Of a DNA stretch of 64,000 bases, positions 62,327 to 64,000 are shown piece after piece. The stretch lies in the NCBI GenBank assembly GCA_007751255.1, contig CP036296.1:6510001-6574000 (forward strand), written 5' to 3'. The notes below the pieces were generated by a model that did no database searches, was not told where the DNA came from, and saw nothing but the letters and a program-made list of their open reading frames with translations. Source of the stretch: Engelhardtia mirabilis (lineage in GTDB: Bacteria > Planctomycetota > UBA1135 > GCA-002686595). Each line of letters begins with the position of its first letter. Position 1 is the stretch's first letter. Both the position numbers and the translations under genes were made by a program.

Positions 62327-62785
62327 TCAGCCGACTTCGTGCTCGGATTCCGCCGTCCGCTTGGCCGACGGCAGCGCCTGCGAAACGCCTTCCAGCACTG
62401 CGGCCCTGGTCAGCCCACAGATCCGCGATTCCAGGTGGCGGATGTAGACCGCGGCCATCCGCAGCAGGGCCAGCTTGTCGATTCGATCGTCGGCAAGGGC
62501 CACGTCGAGGACGTGGGGTGACTGCTTGGTCTGGACCTCGATCATCTTCTCCACCTGGGCGAGCGTGCAGAAGCCTTCCTTCACGGCGATCTCGCCGAAC
62601 AGCGCGGTGGGATCGTCCGCTTGGCGACCCAGGATCACACCGACCTGGTGGACCGACAGGAGCTGCCGTTCCAGCATCATCCGACCGATGGGGTTGACCG
62701 GCCTCGATGCCTTGTCGCTCAACTCGGCCGCAAGGTCCGCGTCGACGACGCCGCTGTTGTTCAGGATTCTCAGGAGCGGTTCCAT
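62327..62785 (-). CDS. Conserved-looking small soluble protein of unknown function
   Basis: 152 residues from the ATG at 62785. It is helical, with a segment (IGRMMLERQLLSVHQVGVIL, then LFGEIAVKEGFCTLAQVEKMIEVQ) whose pattern recalls the short helical repeats of MshEN/GspE-N-like domains, where a Gly-rich turn follows a helix and a Q(V/L) helix ends it. No signal peptide. It could be a regulatory adaptor; this is only a fold guess. It stands alone. Confidence 0.5.
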   Translation of the reverse strand: MEPLLRILNNSGVVDADLAAELSDKASRPVNPIGRMMLERQLLSVHQVGVILGRQADDPTALFGEIAVKEGFCTLAQVEKMIEVQTKQSPHVLDVALADDRIDKLALLRMAAVYIRHLESRICGLTRAAVLEGVSQALPSAKRTAESEHEVG

Positions 62786-64000
62786 GGATGGTCTCAGATG
62801 GATAGGAAGGTCTGGCTGCTTCTGGTCTCGCGCGCGGCGAGGGTGTCGTGACCGGGACGCCCCGGGGCGGGGCACAGCCAGCTGGGCCGAGGGGACTCGC
62901 GCAGCGAGTGCTTCGTTGGGAGAGCGTCTTGCGTGGGTTTCGGAGCACCGCGGTGCAAGGGTGTCTTCGAGCGCATGCGCCCAACTTCTTGACCCTCGGG
63001 TTGGAGCTTTCTTTGGGCCTTTTCCGCTTGTGACACAGGCTCGCATCTCCAGGGAAGCGGGCTCGAACCCAGGCGACCAATGACGCCGCGCCTCACGGAT
63101 TCGACGCCGCCCCCCGACCGGGGTCACCCGTCCAGCGGAGCTCGAATGGTCGCCACCATCGCCAACCCTCGAGCGACCTGGGTCCGCCGCAACCCCATCG
63201 CCCCTGTTCAGCGATTGGACGCTGTATTGCAGCTTTGTAGGGGAATTGGCCCCTGCGGCCGAGGAACGACACCTACGTCGGTCCTCGGAGCGCTCGATGT
63301 CGTCCGGAAGACTCGATCAGCAGTGTCTTCCAGCCCCCTCCGGAGGACCGACTCATGCTTGTGCCGCACGAGTACAAAGCGCTCGACGCCACGCGCCGAT
63401 CAAGTCCACATCAGCGCCCGATTAGCCGACCAGGTCCCCGTGTAGATCGGACCCTCGGCCTCCGCCATTCCGACTTACTAGGACGGCCATTTCGATCGCG
63501 AAAGGACACTCGATAGCCCCGGCGGACCCTGAACACCCTCCGCTGGCCCTTCAGCCGAGTTGGATCTGCGAAGACCCGCGCGCCCGACGGCGGTCTGCGG
63601 GTGGAGCGACTACCCCTCGGGCAGTCGCACCTCGCTCCCCCACCGCATCAATTTTGGGGAGAGCGTCACCCGGCGCCCGTTGCTCGCCGGCAGATGCGTC
63701 GAACTAGCCGGGCAGCGCTGTCTTCCGGATCGATCCCCGCCGACGGGGTCCCATGACCGATGGGGAAGGGTCGGCCCCCATCGTCGGTCGGCGGGCGAAA
63801 GACGGCCGCAGGACGCCCATGGGACACACCGGACGTGGATCACCACGACCGCCAGGGATCGCCCCACGCGGGGCCGCGGCGGCAGGTCCGCACCCCGGAA
63901 GCGGGATTGCCCCGTCCCGCGCCCGATCGACTTGTGGCCCCGAGCCTCAAGTCCACGGATTGAGGATTCGAAGAATCGCTGTCCGGAGGCACTCCTCCCC
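62786..64000. other. Gene-poor end of the window
   Basis: About 1.2 kb where open frames on both strands are short and lack protein-like patterns. Near 63050 a TTCGAGCC stretch on the minus strand resembles a T-loop, but its stem does not pair. A small dyad (CGATGGGG with CCCCATCG) lies around 63756-63783. No recognised RNA. Confidence 0.4.

Noticed and set aside
62990-63085. Possible tRNA on the minus strand because of GGGTTCGAGCCC
   Set aside because: With TTCGAGC as T-loop the five-base stem does not pair, and no acceptor, D-arm or anticodon arm can be laid out around it.

Overview
The window is high-GC bacterial DNA that looks like a planctomycete chromosome (inference). It has many exported proteins with acidic calcium-loop repeats (DxDxDG types), a dockerin-like tail, FG-GAP and NHL propellers, PKD domains, a choice-of-anchor B protein and PQQ-type sugar dehydrogenase-like proteins. 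It also carries a FecR-like membrane protein beside an ECF sigma factor. Housekeeping genes (glnS, ispH, fadE-like) are intact. No rRNA, tRNA or CRISPR array was found.

Layout. 1-5.3 kb: end of a BNR-repeat protein, two tandem paralogues of unknown function with internally duplicated acidic modules, and a CYTH-domain protein. 5.5-16.8 kb: FadE-type acyl-CoA dehydrogenase, three lipoproteins (sulfatase-like plus MORN, FxLYD, VIT-VWA-DUF2135), an M60-like metallopeptidase, an SRPBCC protein and a DUF3052 protein. Two long palindromes sit in gaps of this stretch. 17-30 kb: an accessory zone. A decayed IS66 copy has its tnpC split by a group II intron that encodes an intact maturase. A second IS66 copy nearby shows the empty site, and another IS66-family element has inserted into that second copy. 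Between the IS66 copies are four unrecognised genes in two divergent pairs (21.5-27.3 kb). Fragments of a MOSC protein and an IS91-type transposase mark the IS edges.

30-46 kb: a GST, a secreted choice-of-anchor B protein, an overlapping NHL protein/di-heme cytochrome pair, a small membrane protein, a TIGR03087-like glycosyltransferase and two roughly 1,180-residue secreted PQQ-dehydrogenase-like/PKD paralogues. 46-50.5 kb: a P-loop kinase diverging from a tight three-gene unit of ECF sigma factor, single-pass membrane protein with an anti-sigma-like N-terminus, and a large CHAT-family peptidase with an apparent signal peptide. This unit is the best candidate for an undescribed regulatory system: it resembles the CRISPR III-E theme of a CHAT protease releasing a sigma factor, but has no CRISPR and probably acts across the membrane. 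50.5-64 kb: a beta-helix/dockerin protein, an FG-GAP protein, glnS with a methyltransferase, a radical-SAM-like protein lacking the cysteine cluster, ispH, an ABC ATPase, another FG-GAP protein, a small hypothetical protein and about 1.2 kb with no convincing gene.

Several start codons lie only 6-9 bases after a TANNNT hexamer, which suggests leaderless transcripts are common here.
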